64,000 nt of DNA from Gaertneriomyces semiglobifer (lineage: Eukaryota > Chytridiomycota > Chytridiomycetes > Spizellomycetales > Spizellomycetaceae): NCBI GenBank assembly GCA_025558075.1, contig JAHLKF010000010.1:124001-188000 (forward strand). Direction: 5' to 3'. Each line of letters begins with the position of its first letter. Position 1 is the stretch's first letter. Positions 11,701 through 21,253 of the stretch are shown here, piece after piece. The notes under the pieces were generated by a model that ran no database searches, was not told the DNA's origin, and was given only the letters and a program-made list of their open reading frames with translations. The translations under genes and the position numbers were made by a program.

Positions 11701-13160
11701 TCCAACTCACGGGTTAGGTTAGCACTCTCTTCTAATTGCCTCCGAAGCTCATCCACAGCTTGCTTCTGAGCATCTACCTCATCAGCTTTAGCGCTTAGTT
11801 CCTCATTCCGTGCTTGCAATTCAGCTACACGCTCAGCAAGCTGCGTGCTCTGAGCTTCCGTACCGGGAAGGTTTTCCAACTGCGCTTTCAATAGTTCAAT
11901 TTCACTGCTCAATCGGCAATTATCCTGGCTGAGCTCCACATACTCTTGCTCAAGGGCATGAAGTCTAGACAGTTCTACCTGCATTTCCTCCGATTTACGT
12001 TGAAGAACAGGAATGACAGAGGCTTGTTCACGTAATTTTGCGGCTTCAGTCTCCCCATCTTCAAGCTTGGACGCCAGCTCAGCATTGGACGCTTTAAGGG
12101 CGGCAATCTCCTGTTCCAACATATCTCTCTCTGCCATCTTTAACTGCAGATCGGAATATGCTTGCTCGATCTCACTCAACCGTTCATTCTCTTCCGTCAA
12201 AGTCTTGACTTTGATGGTGAGTTCTTCTATCGTGGTTTGTAAGGCAGAGAGTGTGGTTTCCAGCTCACCGATCTTCTTTACATCCGCCTCAGAGCGTTGT
12301 GGAGCTGTAACGACAGACGCAGACGAGCGAGTGCGTGTAGTAGGGGCTACAGAAGTAGACCGTGTACCTGACGACCCGGTAGCATGACGGGCAACCGATG
12401 AAGACCTCGGACGGACGGCATTCGTAACAGGCGGGGATCGAACGCTACCCGCTGGCTTGGCCACAGTCGCACTAGCGCTTTTGCGCGCTGACGTGGACGA
12501 CAACGAAGGCCGCTTCGCTGCCAACGTTGATGGCCTGTCACTGACACTCGAGCCCTGACTATCCATGGTTAATCTTCGCGCACTTACCGGCGGCGTGCTG
12601 CTGTCGAGCGTAGCTCGTCGGGCGGCTCGCGCGGCTTCGCTGGCACTAGCTGCAGAGGCTGCTGTTCCACGCATATACGATGGAACCGCTGCATCTTTTG
12701 TCTTGGAGGAAGCACCACTTGTAGCACTCGCCGTTGTGGCAGATGAAGTCCGAGATTTAGTGAGGCCGACACGGCCACTTGTTGCTTTTGTTTTTTGTTC
12801 AGGGGATTTTAAAGAACTTGCCATGGTGTTGGTATTTGGTTTTGATAAGGAAGCACGGGGTTTGGTTGTGGAATGCGCGGTTGGCGTTGGTTTTTTAGAA
12901 GAACTGGGCTCAACCTTTTTGGCAGAGCCAGTCTTCTTGGCCAGCGACCCGATTTTGGTCGCCTCCTTTGTCTCTAGCGGTTCCACCCGTTGTGCGGCAG
13001 ATACGTCCTCCAAAATCGCGGGTTCAGGTTTTACAACCACATCACCATTCACGACGGCTTCGGTGGGTATCGGTTCAGCCGCAGGAGCAACACCAGGCGC
13101 ATCCGGCAAAGATTCAAGCGCAACAGGCAGATGCCCATTGTGCTCTTCAGTCCCCAGCAT
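5778..13160 (-). CDS. Giant coiled-coil protein with acidic Glu/Ala repeats (2,460 aa)
   Basis: One uninterrupted frame of 7,383 bp. Residues 1-290 are a basic, Ser/Thr/Ala/Lys-rich disordered head with many KxxP and RxxS motifs, similar in composition to microtubule-binding regions. Residues 290-1,230 form an almost continuous heptad coiled coil of the ELETTVAELREKL type. Near residues 800-930 it contains near-identical tandem units of about 63 residues (each with AQSEIEHRDVQIEK). Residues 1,230-2,460 are very acidic. From about 1,920 to 2,400 they are degenerate repeats of the form EEATxEQAxExVEEA. The length and layout recall cytoskeletal, centrosomal or Golgi scaffold proteins. No catalytic domain is visible and no family is recognised. 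A 72-bp intron probably lies in the 5' UTR. The antisense strand of the repeat region is also open for over 500 codons, a by-product of the repeats. Confidence 0.8.
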   Translation of the reverse strand: MLGTEEHNGHLPVALESLPDAPGVAPAAEPIPTEAVVNGDVVVKPEPAILEDVSAAQRVEPLETKEATKIGSLAKKTGSAKKVEPSSSKKPTPTAHSTTKPRASLSKPNTNTMASSLKSPEQKTKATSGRVGLTKSRTSSATTASATSGASSKTKDAAVPSYMRGTAASAASASEAARAARRATLDSSTPPVSARRLTMDSQGSSVSDRPSTLAAKRPSLSSTSARKSASATVAKPAGSVRSPPVTNAVRPRSSSVARHATGSSGTRSTSVAPTTRTRSSASVVTAPQRSEADVKKIGELETTLSALQTTIEELTIKVKTLTEENERLSEIEQAYSDLQLKMAERDMLEQEIAALKASNAELASKLEDGETEAAKLREQASVIPVLQRKSEEMQVELSRLHALEQEYVELSQDNCRLSSEIELLKAQLENLPGTEAQSTQLAERVAELQARNEELSAKADEVDAQKQAVDELRRQLEESANLTRELECVNVEMTTKLVEAESKVAAFAELEMATKDLSEKLLDAQSRAGRVDELEGENADLLAKTARAAEIDNANVELRDKLDRAEKDLADLSAKLIEVEAKATEIDEMGTLNGDLKSEISDLQSINSELLTKIEAFQTELEELKAINEELSTTLSSSQIKLDTLQSVEEKLELAERAVKLGEDKVSELEVRISELSAKLDEAEESRKRVVELDTTVAELREKLGIAESDAEVHAAASAKVKELETVVADLSDKLAGAQIEAEQLDVVNEKAQQLDATVVELREKLETAEATSELYVVATTKCQELETAVMDLSGKLAHAQSEIEHRDVQIEKMQELDTTIVELREKLEAAKATTELHESASAKIQQLETAVAELSDKLARAQSEIEHRDVQIEKVQELDTTIVELREKLEAAKVTTELDEATSAKIQQLETTIADLSAELVTTGSEKNNAEARITECESTIKDLREKLVDVEALKEELAVANEKVQSLEAAVTDMSAEIADAETHAEALENTKIRELEDKVAELTKKLEEPEGSATFDNEKVVGLETTIAELSNRLVELTAVNEENAELRQALTNKSADLESTTTAFITSKQNLAMLSERIEELESENANLSQKLSKTQLQVRALDEGGKQVVGMARKITELEKDNRELRDQISALKHASTQFLDMDELLQKVSVLESTNEALSRNVGWSNSALEEANRTIEELRERVEDLELDNQELEGRMEEAARDVESVLERERELRKRLRDDHGAGPVELGVQAYPTPTEERARTPTADQAAENDDCGDSASASSFEVVQKEDLEVGLADTVVSEARELENVAGHEHALTESVVDQAPTENPSSEMQIDASQEREISADIMQGSTVDDWVAAERIPENDDAVVASQETSDPSEELTIESEEVAVSQNDMDVERSADGNVPEVEAAPKLDIETDDVGVEAVMSEVQPVTDEVSATVETLDEMDDPVALEPVEGVSLGGEEISARGLDAGETNSVDEVTASSVAALMGAPEAADHNEIHEDADGAVAQLEMVDAAAEIVPDLVAENDDTPASAVDAVAVAQHVAEEPVANVVEAGDADSATVAAHVDATVDIDGELVSADTAVGESIIAAPVEAEDISADSTLGAQLVDEIQEQEHPVEVTPTETDAALPAAPLADEANAAVAESHAELEVAPADASVRFDGAAESLTSMNEGIEHEEVLGDEASSKSLAADLVADEILHEATTENEQVNSLPDVNEAGESGVCEDVTEVAAVDAVENTDRDASSTILVEDSSSTGVEVEALASDPITEATAEDVINEAKQVAVEEIQAAEVVEPVSEHQKGTDAPEAPLDETADDVEHDGDLQLAGQEQTDEHDEENGAPAEEFTHPVTEAESAAVAESSEGETMEDATVTDDAADAIPTDPEAFGVDDHSTAVATEAAQELISMEQSEETVEEIAFEQAMEVAEEGIEHATEEIKEASLEQPAATVDETTDQAVDKATTEHAQGAGEDAAEHAVEAVQKTMAEDAVGATEDAAIEQTAEQPLENAEGATTERVTEAVEEVATIDPATEAVEEVATEHATEATEEVTEHATEVVDGIATEPTEAVEETTEQATDSDHEAIMDQVAEKVEEGALHLATETTEETSSAQPVEETAEAIAEQTAQTIEEGTIETEEGTSDDAAEAIEEAASTEPAEETAEASTEQPAEKVEEASIEQTPEVNEEVTPEQATEKAEEGTCVDATEAQPTEEIAEATVEQATEKAEEGAPVDATEVQPSEDVAEGITEQAAEAVEEAIAEQTPEVDEEATPEQTPEVHEEATPEQASEKAEGASVDTTEARPTEEIAEATTEEAAEAVEEASTEQTPEVNEEATPEQATEYVEEDAFADATKTVEETISEQGDQAASAVAATEQAADADANAAPEQATGEVEESASDDVAETTVEPASAQLTGNSDETTTEPIHESQVEPEDAITTKPATTSSEIPLEEKDEDTPRTVTTDSSASTYFDAM

Positions 13161-13171
13161 TCTTCGTGATT

Positions 13172-13243
13172 CTAGTAAGGATCATATGGTTAGGTCATTT
13201 TTGCCACCCAGGTTGTGCGCCGCCGGTCCACCAACACACTCAC
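13172..13243 (-). other. Probable 5' UTR intron of the coiled-coil gene
   Basis: Upstream of the ATG at 13160 the minus strand has a GTGAGTGTG donor (13243), a CTAAC-type branch sequence and a TACTAG acceptor (13172). The upstream exon has no in-frame ATG, so the intron is likely untranslated. Confidence 0.55.
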
Positions 13244-13652
13244 CGTTCGACGAAGCGATTGTTGGGGGGGGGGAAAATGAGGTTCTGTGTTTCAATTCAC
13301 ACGTTCAATAAGTACGCCGGCAGGGTCTCTTGCCCTGCTCGAAGCTTGGAGCAGATCTATGAGGAAAACGAAAAGTATGGCTGCAAGTGGTTGGAGATCG
13401 CCACCGACACCTCTGTTTGCCCACAGCGGCCGACGCAACTACTGTTTCCTATCTGAGCTATCTACGATATCTATCTCTATAATACTTTTCCTACGCTAAC
13501 AGCCAACGGCTATCACCACCCACCGCTAATTAAGTCGGTCGGCAGCAGCAGAATAACAGGAAAACGGCTCGAAGGACCCTCGGAGTTGACACCGCAGCTG
13601 ATATCGATACACGATCCCGCCCCTTAGTGTTGTACGCGTACAAGCGGTCTAA
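13244..13652. other. Intergenic, promoter side of the coiled-coil gene
   Basis: Contains a run of ten G at 13265-13274 (C on the coding strand, within the putative 5' UTR) and otherwise unremarkable sequence. No gene is seen. Confidence 0.4.
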
Positions 13653-13660
13653 AGACAAAA
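13653..13660 (-). terminator. Pol III T-run after tRNA-Tyr
   Basis: The minus strand reads CTTTTTTTG shortly after the tRNA 3' end, a standard RNA polymerase III terminator. Confidence 0.7.
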
Positions 13661-13668
13661 AAAGAAAG

Positions 13669-13752
13669 TCCGGCCACCCAGGATCGAACTGGGGACACCC
13701 AGATAGCAGTAGTTGTTACAGTCTGATGCTCTTCCAACTGAGCTATGGCCGG
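13669..13752 (-). tRNA. tRNA-Tyr (GTA) with 11-nt intron
   Basis: The minus strand folds as a complete cloverleaf. The acceptor stem CCGGCCA/TGGCCGG pairs perfectly. The D arm is GCTCAGTTGGAAGAGC. The anticodon stem TCAGA/TCTGG encloses an 18-nt loop with anticodon GTA. The T arm is CCCAG-TTCGATC-CTGGG and the discriminator is A. The loop is 11 nt longer than the canonical seven, which places an 11-nt intron one base 3' of the anticodon. That is where eukaryotic tRNA-Tyr introns lie. A T-run (13660-13654, transcribed strand) follows as the pol III terminator. It decodes UAU and UAC and would need splicing before use. Confidence 0.95.
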
Positions 13753-13902
13753 TTTCTGGTAGGGAACAATAAGGAATCTTTATATACGTATGTTTTAACG
13801 CATTCGGTTGTGCACCAACGCTGGACCACTTGGTGATGGTGGTAGACTTGATAGGGGCATGTTAAAATCAATTTCTATTTGTTACTAATGAACAAATGCT
13901 TC

Positions 13903-14249
13903 TTATTTCTTATCACTCTTTTCACCCTCTGCTACCTTCCGCTTCTTCAAACCCGACGAGTGCGAGTTTGGAACAAAAGGCAAAGAGTCAGCGTTTCCGG
14001 TTGCGGCGGTAGTATTACCTGCCACATAAGAGCCTGCGGTAGACAAATCTGTTAAGGACGCCGAAAACAACGACGCCGTTGAACCACTGTTGTAAGTGTA
14101 TGCAGGATAAGAAATTGGGTGGCCGTACTGACGCCAATACCGTAAATCAGCTGTTGCACAGTTGCGCCGAATGCACGTGAGATAAAACCTACCTCATCGG
14201 CCATAGCGGAGTTGAACCCCTGCGAACCGTAACTATCAGCGTTATTCAT
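13903..14249 (-). CDS. Small uncharacterised protein with C-terminal NLS-like tail (93 aa)
   Basis: Exons are 14249-14193 and 14127-13903. The 65-bp intron has a GTAGGT donor and a GTCAG acceptor, phase 0. The product is rich in Ser, Thr, Tyr, Ala and Gly (for example YGHPISYPAYTYNSGSTASL), low-complexity and probably disordered. It ends in a basic stretch (LKKRKVAEGEKSDKK) that resembles a nuclear localisation signal. Without splicing the first exon runs into an unrelated frame, and the spliced frame has a natural stop. This may be the tail of a larger gene model or a stand-alone nuclear protein. I do not recognise the family. Confidence 0.45.
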
Positions 14250-15311
14250 TTCTTCGTTTTCCTCTCAGTCTTCAGTGTCAGCCTTGCAATGGAGCTTGTC
14301 AACTCTTTCACGCGTGTAAATGGGGGTCTATTCTCATGGTTGCATAAGCAAACTCCGCTCTGGATGCAGATGTGATCTTGGATCTTGGCCTGCGAGCCGC
14401 AAAATAGATCGGAACGCTTTCACTGATAGTTATATATGATTCAAGCCGACGAACCATGCACGAATACGTGGTTTGCTCATCTTCATGATAGACTTGGAAG
14501 AGCGGGGCTTTGACCGTATCGGCAGAGGCGTGGCTGTCAAGATGGGCAACCTCTGTTGACCTAGCGCTCAAACGCGCACGAAAGGATGCAATGGCTGAAA
14601 AGTCTTTTTATCTGGAAAGGTTGCTCAAGGAAAAGGAAAGGTGCACTTCTCAATTTGCAATGGGCCTTCCTCGCTTCCATTGCGATATGCAATGTCAGAT
14701 CTGGTACCGCGCAAAGGTACTGCGGGCGGCAAGGTCCTCCCTTGTGTACCAAGGGACATGACGTTGCTGCTAAATACTTTGGTTTTGTTTTGTTTGTTTT
14801 TATTACTGATGGGAGCTCATCGGCGGACAAAGAGGATAAGTCATTGCATGGAGGTTTGGGAAAACTGAGGGAAAAGTTGATTTTCTTCTGATGGTAAAAT
14901 TTGAATTGACCTGCTGTCCTGAAATGCCAGCTGGACATGTCCAGCTCTTACTAGAAGGATCATATGGAGTCGGGGGTCGGTAAGAACTCCGGCCCAGGGG
15001 CCACGGACGGGAAACAAGGCAAGCAAGCGGACAGGAGCACTCTGTGGACAACCTTGTTGACCTATGTAAGGTAACCCTTGCATGTTCACGAATACCTGGT
15101 TACCTTACATAGGTCAACAAGAGCTTTGCAAAAACTTCAAACGAAGGTGACGGAGACCATTTATGACGGCGCAGCTAAGAATTCAGCAGGGAGAACTACT
15201 TGTAACAAGGCTTACATTTCAACTCTATTTACAATGACATGAATAAAATCATCCAAAATGACCTGAGCTCTAGTTTATCTTTTCTAGCCTGATCTACAGA
15301 GAGCATATGCA
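14250..15311. other. Intergenic with one perfect hairpin
   Basis: No protein gene is supported; the small open frames overlap on both strands without domains. The only clear structure is the 24-bp inverted repeat at 15053-15121. Confidence 0.45.
15053..15121. repeat. Perfect 24-bp inverted repeat, 21-nt spacer
   Basis: The arms at 15053-15076 and 15098-15121 are exact reverse complements. They begin CTTGTTGACC and end GGTCAACAAG. Transcribed, this would be a 24-bp hairpin with a 21-nt loop. It lies in an intergenic space with no other feature. Confidence 0.9.
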
Positions 15312-18103
15312 CTAACTCCCAATTCCCACCACCTCCTCCACGTAATCAAAAAACCCATCAACGTCATCATCATCGTCATCGTCCACACTTTCCCCCACTT
15401 CGTTGATCTCATCCAGATCCGTTCCGAACACGCTAGTCCCAGCTTCTGAATACCGCTCTTCCTCAAATGAGGTAAGCTCACTCCTTCCATCACTCCCCGT
15501 CCCATTGCCTATCTCAATGAGCGAAAGAATAGGATTCGTACCCGTATCGTAATAAAACGCAAGATCATTGCCCGAAAGCGTCGCGGTGCCATCCACGTTC
15601 ATCGCAACATTTGTCGTATTCAAATCAATATTCTCTCCCGTGATATCAAGTAAAGCGACCTTCACCCTCACATCTGTCAGCGTCTGAACCATTGCTGCCG
15701 TTTCTTGACTGACTCCCTTGTCCAATAACATGCTGAACCCATCCGTCCATTCCCGCCAGGCTTCTTTTGTTGAACAGATAAAGTCGGCGATGGGTGTGTC
15801 GAGAGAGGAGAGTGAGAAACAGTGGGAAGGTACGAATGCAAACGTGGATGGGAGCTTCGACGGTTTCAGTGATTGAAGCGTGGAAGAACGGTGATATGGG
15901 AGGAGGGACGTAATCAGTGACAAGTCGACTAAATAAATACGAGAAAGAGATTATGTTAGTGTCGTGTGAAACCACCTCGCACGCGTGCCTACGATACCTT
16001 TCTCTGCTAGCTCTTCTACACCTGGTCGACGGTCTTCCATACGGGGAAAATCGCCATAATGTAAGCTCTTATGATTGCTCCCCAGGCGATAGAACCTCAT
16101 TGTGTTTTTCGATCGTCCCTTTTCGCGGGGGATGGGGAACCAGGCACCTTTCATTAATGTCTCGAGAAGTTGATCCCTGATGGTGGCATAGGCTAAACGG
16201 TAATGGCGCTCCCGCAGGTTTCTGTAACAGTCATGATAATGACACGGTTAGCAGATGGAACTCATCGCTCGACTGCCACATGGAGAACAAAGTTACCTTA
16301 TCGGGAGCTTATTCATCCCATCATCTTCACTTTCCAACTCTTTCAACTGACGTTCCCTGATAACCTCCAAGGGCACCTCGATCATTTCCTTTTCAAATGC
16401 ATCCAAGACCTCCAAGCCACCAGCCGTGCTTTTCTCAACTACGCCCACGCAGTGCTTGAACTGACTTCTAATCAAACTCGCCACCCGCGCAACATCCTCT
16501 CCGTCTGCTCCCTGTAATTCATCCCACAGGTTGAAGAACAGACGCAGCGTGATCGCAAACACTTGAGGGTATAAAAGCAAAAGTGGCGAGTACGACGACG
16601 CTGTACTGTAGCCAGTCGATATCCCCCAATAATCACAGAGAATATTGCATACTTCGATACAAGCTCTGGCGAAAGGACATCGGGCTGCGGGTGGTTTCGC
16701 GGCTTGTGTTCTGAAGAGTGTCGTGTAAGCGTCATTGTGGCGCACCGCATAACCATGCATCAACTGCAATCCCAAAAAGCCTGCGCGACTTAAATCCCGC
16801 ACTGGATATGTTGATGCAGTTTCCGTGAATCCCAATAGCGTCCAATCTAAAGCCACATCATCAGGGAACTTGGCCAGCTCCCACAGGTTACTTAACAAAC
16901 GCCGATGTTCTATGTTGATAGGGTTTACAACAATTCGCCGCCGTTGATGACCTTCTAATACCATCAGCCGTTGGAATTCGACGATTTGGGTTTTGAGTTC
17001 TTCGGCTGGTGAAGACTGCAATAGGCGCACCACCACCCCTCGGATATCCAGTGCGTCCAACATGTCAATAAACTCCCGACGGGCGTGATCAGTGACGTGA
17101 CGAAATAAAGAGTTGATGAGGTGCATGGAATTAAGCTGTAATAAATAATCCGTTCCTGACAAACGATGAACCAGTGTCGGAAGGAAGGATGTTTGCGAGG
17201 AAATCGCCCTGTTGACTATATCAAATCCATAACGGTTCTGCGGAGTAGATGTTGATGGTGACGATGTGGGGAGCACGAGGTGAATGATAATAGCAGTAGC
17301 GGGGCGGCAAATGTTGACGAGGTTTTGTTTAACGATTATGGAAACCAACTGCGAACGTAGCCAAAACCAAAGCGTGTTGAGCTGCATGTACTCGCACGCA
17401 AATATCAACGAATACCTTCGTACCCACCGTACTAATAAAGGCATCATTGAACTCCACTTCACGTCCCTCTACAAGCGCATGCACACAGCCCAAACCATAT
17501 GCGAGCATATTCCCTTGCCCTGTTATGATAAGATCCTGTAATGACGCTAACCCTCCTCGCGACAAGAACTCATCAGTAAATTCTTCTTCCTTGAGATACT
17601 TCTGCAAAAGAAATAGCGTGCGTTTCAAGGTGTTGGCGTCATAGGAGGAGAGAGAGTTGAGAAGGTGCCGTGCAAGAAGCGGTGGTGACTGACAAAGGTG
17701 AAGAGGTGTATGATCCGTCAACCGACGTCGTAATTTCTATTCGATGAAGGTGAGGCATTGTCAAAGTGAGAACCGTAATAACGTATCATCTTTGAAAAAC
17801 TCTACACTCGCATGAACAACATACCTCCTCAGTCAGCAGTTCCTCGGTTTCAACAACCCTTAAGCAAAAGTCCCCCTCTCGAAATCGCACTCCAAAATGG
17901 TTGACGCATAAATCCCTTACTACATCATTCAATTTCGCATTTGTTACTAGAGGGTAATTGTCGACCTTTTGCGTCTTATACGAGATGCTGACTGTGAGCG
18001 TGCGGGTGCGTGTGCGGGAGGCATTGGGACGGTGGTGGGTAGACGTCGTGGACAAGGTAGGAGTGGTTGCACTGCTAACGGTGCGGGAGAGAGTGGACGG
18101 CAT
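15312..18103 (-). CDS. ELMO/CED-12 family protein, five exons (about 830 aa)
   Basis: Exons are 18103-17825, 17736-17416, 17348-16297, 16221-15998 and 15928-15312; all phases close. ELMO proteins bind DOCK-family proteins to form a Rac exchange factor that drives actin remodelling and cell motility. The N-terminal domain is ubiquitin-like (VSISYKTQKVDNYPLVTNAK). Armadillo-like helices follow. Then comes the ELMO domain (LLSNLWELAKFPDD, then DWTLLGFTETASTYPVRDLS, then GLQLMHGYAVRHNDAYTTLF). A PH domain comes next (FYRLGSNHKSLHYGDFP, then DFICSTKEAWREWTDGFSML). The order matches animal ELMO1-3 (about 720 aa). The C-terminus ends in an acidic run (DDDDDDDVDGFFDYVEEV) and shows no PxxP tail, so DOCK binding by an SH3-PxxP contact is doubtful. 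A role in amoeboid zoospore movement is inference. Confidence 0.9.
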
Positions 18104-20132
18104 TTGCTATTGAGGACTGATATTTGCTGGTTCGAGGTAAGTCCTTGGTCCGCGTTGGCTGAATGCAAGACATGCGATGCTCGCGGCTTTATACTACAAA
18201 GCCAGACGTGCCTAACTATTGTCTTTCCAGGCGGCAATCATGCGTCGGCCGTCAGACCGTATAGCTTGGTTTATGTGAAGGCGCTGCGTTTGCCTTCTCG
18301 CCTCAGTCTTTGAATTGTACATCGACGGGCACTTCGCAGCTCAAAAGTCTTATCGATATCGTAAAACACGACTTCGTCGACTGCCATTTTCTCACCGACG
18401 GGCATTACATTGATGGCGGCATGTGCGTGGGGTCAGACGGCCTCGGAACCCAAATCAAAAGAGAAATGGGTCGTAGGCAGTGACGGTTACAAAGGCTGAT
18501 TGGGTGCGGAAACGCTTGGACCAACTGGAGACATACGGTCATGGGGAAAGTAAATGGGACCTAGGGTTGTTTAAGCAGCATTGATGCTTCCATGTCCATC
18601 TGTGCCAAAACGTTTCGACCCCTTTTCAACCGTCTACACTTCAACCGTTTTCGCTTTACGACTGATGCTTTGGAGGAGCGCAATGACTCAACATTTTCAA
18701 ACCGAGCACCGATTGCACTCGTCACTTCTGTCGGTCGGCGCATCAACACTGCGGTTCCTTGACCTTTTCACCATTCGTTGGAGCAGGGTGGGTGCAGCGG
18801 GAAGTCCAATACAGAGCACACTCTGAAAAAGGAACTATGTTTCCCGAAGGTAGTCCCTGGTCTAGTGTTTCTACCGCATTACGAAGCAGCACGGGCCTGA
18901 CAGAACATATGTGTTGCTTCATTTCTTCAGCGCCAGCAGGGTATGGTGCAATACAGCTGGGAACTGTTCACGCATTTCATCCGACCTGTCAGGGTCGGTC
19001 AGATACAGACTATCCTGGTTCGCAATTAGGATGGTCTGTATCAAACCGACCCAATTCCGCAAACCTCTTTTGCGTTCTACTCTAAGATCATCAGTAGATA
19101 GATACTCACGGTAAATAAAGCCAAGTTGTTCTTCTACAACACCCCGACACAACAGCAATTGGCGGATATCAAAGACCGCCAGCTGCATAGCTATAACAAT
19201 GACAAGCAAAACTTACATCTTTTGGATCAACCTAACTTTCCCACCTTTAAATGATTTTGCAAGGTCACTTTTAAATTTGTGGGCGTCCATCCCGGATAGC
19301 GACCTCTAGGAAGAGCACGTTCCATGATTGGTTTGACAGTTTTACCCTGCAAATTCCTCAGCCTCGAGGGACGTCCAGGCGGCAAAAGGTAAACGTTTTC
19401 GTCTTGGATATCTGAGGAAACGAGTAGTCTCCTGTACAAACATGGGTTCAACCAGTGCATAAGGTGGTTGCGGTAATCGCTTTCCGAACTCGCAACTTAT
19501 CCGGTTTGTTGCCGTAACCGGTGATGCTGACCTAACGGGCTACAGACTGCCGTCCATAACTTGGCTCTTAAAGGGAAACCGTCTGCGAACTGTCGAAGTT
19601 CCGTCCTAATGGGGTCCTGGGTGTGCCCTGAACTTCACATAAATACATAAATATGGGAAAACCCGGCCTGAACACTAGCTGATACGCATCTCCTCGGAGA
19701 TTCCGGACATGAGTGACTTATCACTTGGCACTTCACACACAAGTTTCTCCCAATCCATTTCAGAAAATCACACCCCCACCCCCCGTCGCACTTTCGTCGC
19801 ACTTGGACGCACGGATGCGTAGCCACTCTTGCTTCACTCGCAAAGTCATGACTGATTATAATTATTATTCTATAAACTCTATGGCTCGGGGGTGGCAATG
19901 ATTGTCGGGGCTGGGACTTTTATTATACGCAAGCTGATGAAATCGCCCGGTCCGATTCGGTTCAAGTCCAGCATTCTTGTCTTGTGAGCGAAAGGCGGTA
20001 TTATCTCGGAGGATAACGCAAATGCAGTCTGTGGCCGCAGCATAACTACATATAACAGCGAGCGCTTCGAGTTTCGAACCAGCACCGTTGTTCACTGGAG
20101 TTTGCGTGCACACATATTACCTTGATGAAAGC
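18104..20132. other. Long intergenic region with one miRNA-like hairpin
   Basis: About 2 kb without a supportable protein gene. Minus-strand frames at 18919-19209 and 19227-19460 are open but lack domains and clean splice joins. The one clear structure is the imperfect inverted repeat at 18992-19052. Confidence 0.45.
18992..19052. repeat. Imperfect 25-bp inverted repeat, 11-nt loop
   Basis: The arms at 18992-19016 and 19028-19052 pair over 25 positions, with one 2-nt internal mismatch (plus-strand positions 9-10 of the arm) and one G-U pair. They start GGGTCGGT and end ACCGACCC. The size, loop and small bulge resemble a pre-miRNA or small hairpin RNA. No function is known. Confidence 0.8.
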
Positions 20133-21253
20133 ATGTCGTATGACGCTTCCTCGTCAGCGTCGCCGACGACGGACCGAGGACCACGTCAAAAACTCTACAA
20201 TGAATTCCAACTCCTCGACATATGCATTCGGCTGGTCGCCATGTGCCTGGCGCTCTTCAACCTCGTCCTGTACCGCTCCCTTTTCAAGCGGATGACAGCA
20301 CATAACGTTGTCCTATTGTTATGTATGTTCACACATTTCACGGGAGTCATTCTCCAGACGATTCCCAAATGGACGAAACAATACTCTGTGGTGTTGGCAG
20401 TGAATCTCGGAGTATTCTTCTTGATGCTCTCATCGGAGCTGTTTAACTGGGTGCTCTATTTGCGATTCAACCTAGTGACACCTTTCAGGAGAAAATTGAA
20501 GCGCTTCGTACTGTGCTGGCTGGTCTTGGAGAGTATAGTTGTGGCAGGAAACTATGCGGTTTGGAGTTACGCTGCGAGTGTGGATATTTGGGAGCTGAGG
20601 TCCAAGGCGGCGCAAGTATACAGTTATGTTTGCATTGGGCAAGCAGTGACTGCTTTGTTTTTGTCTGCATGTGAGTTCCATGCTTCTGTGCTTTCTGCTC
20701 GTTATGGGGGTGGCTCGGTGAAGCTCACATCCTTTTTCACAACGCAGATTTCACAAGGATATTTTACCTTCCACTCCTCCGCCTCCAATCAAGCCGGGAA
20801 CTCTTTTCAACTCCTTCGTCAAAGGCAAAGTACCGGTACCTCGTCGTGACCTCCTTCATCTACCTCTTCCTCGAAACCACACTTCACACATCCTTTACCA
20901 TCCTCTATTTCATCATTCCTCGATTTTACTCCGCTGTCAATGCTCTACTAGTGACGCTTCGTTTGACTGTTCTCATGGTATGGATAGCACGCGTTCGTAA
21001 AGTCGGCAAGATGACGGCCAACGTGACCACAGCTGTGGGTGTAAGCTCGTCGCTAAACGGACGAAGTCGGGGTTCCAGTGCAGAAGACAGTGAGCCTGAT
21101 TGGGCAGTTGTTACTGCGACTTTGGACAGGGGTACCGGCCTGGGTTGGGACGCGAGTCTACCGACTCAGCATGAGAAGGGTCCGGTGGGAATCATCAGGG
21201 CTTCTGAGAAACCTTGGGAAGGGGATATGTGGACCCTTGAACATCGCAGATAG
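20133..21253 (+). CDS. Seven-helix-type membrane protein, two exons (about 347 aa)
   Basis: Exons are 20133-20670 and 20748-21253. The 77-bp intron has consensus GTGAGT and CAG ends and the phase closes. After a short polar N-terminus (SYDASSSASPTTDRGP) there are about seven hydrophobic segments. Examples are LDICIRLVAMCLALFNLVLY, NVVLLLCMFTHFTGVILQ, VVLAVNLGVFFLMLS, VLCWLVLESIVVAGNYAVW and, after the intron, VTSFIYLFLETTLHTSF. Arg/Lys clusters (PFRRKLKRF, ARVRKVGKM) mark the loops. A cytosolic tail of about 90 residues follows. The topology fits a GPCR-like sensor, but no family motif is visible. Without the intron the frame stops early, so the splice is required. Confidence 0.65.

Noticed and set aside
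13265..13274. G-run as a telomere-like or switch element
   Set aside because: A single homopolymer of ten bases in a likely 5' UTR; no repeat unit.
18919..19460. Two adjacent minus-strand open frames that could be exons
   Set aside because: Joining them needs an intron of about 30 bp with poor signals, and neither half resembles a known protein. The second also covers the hairpin.
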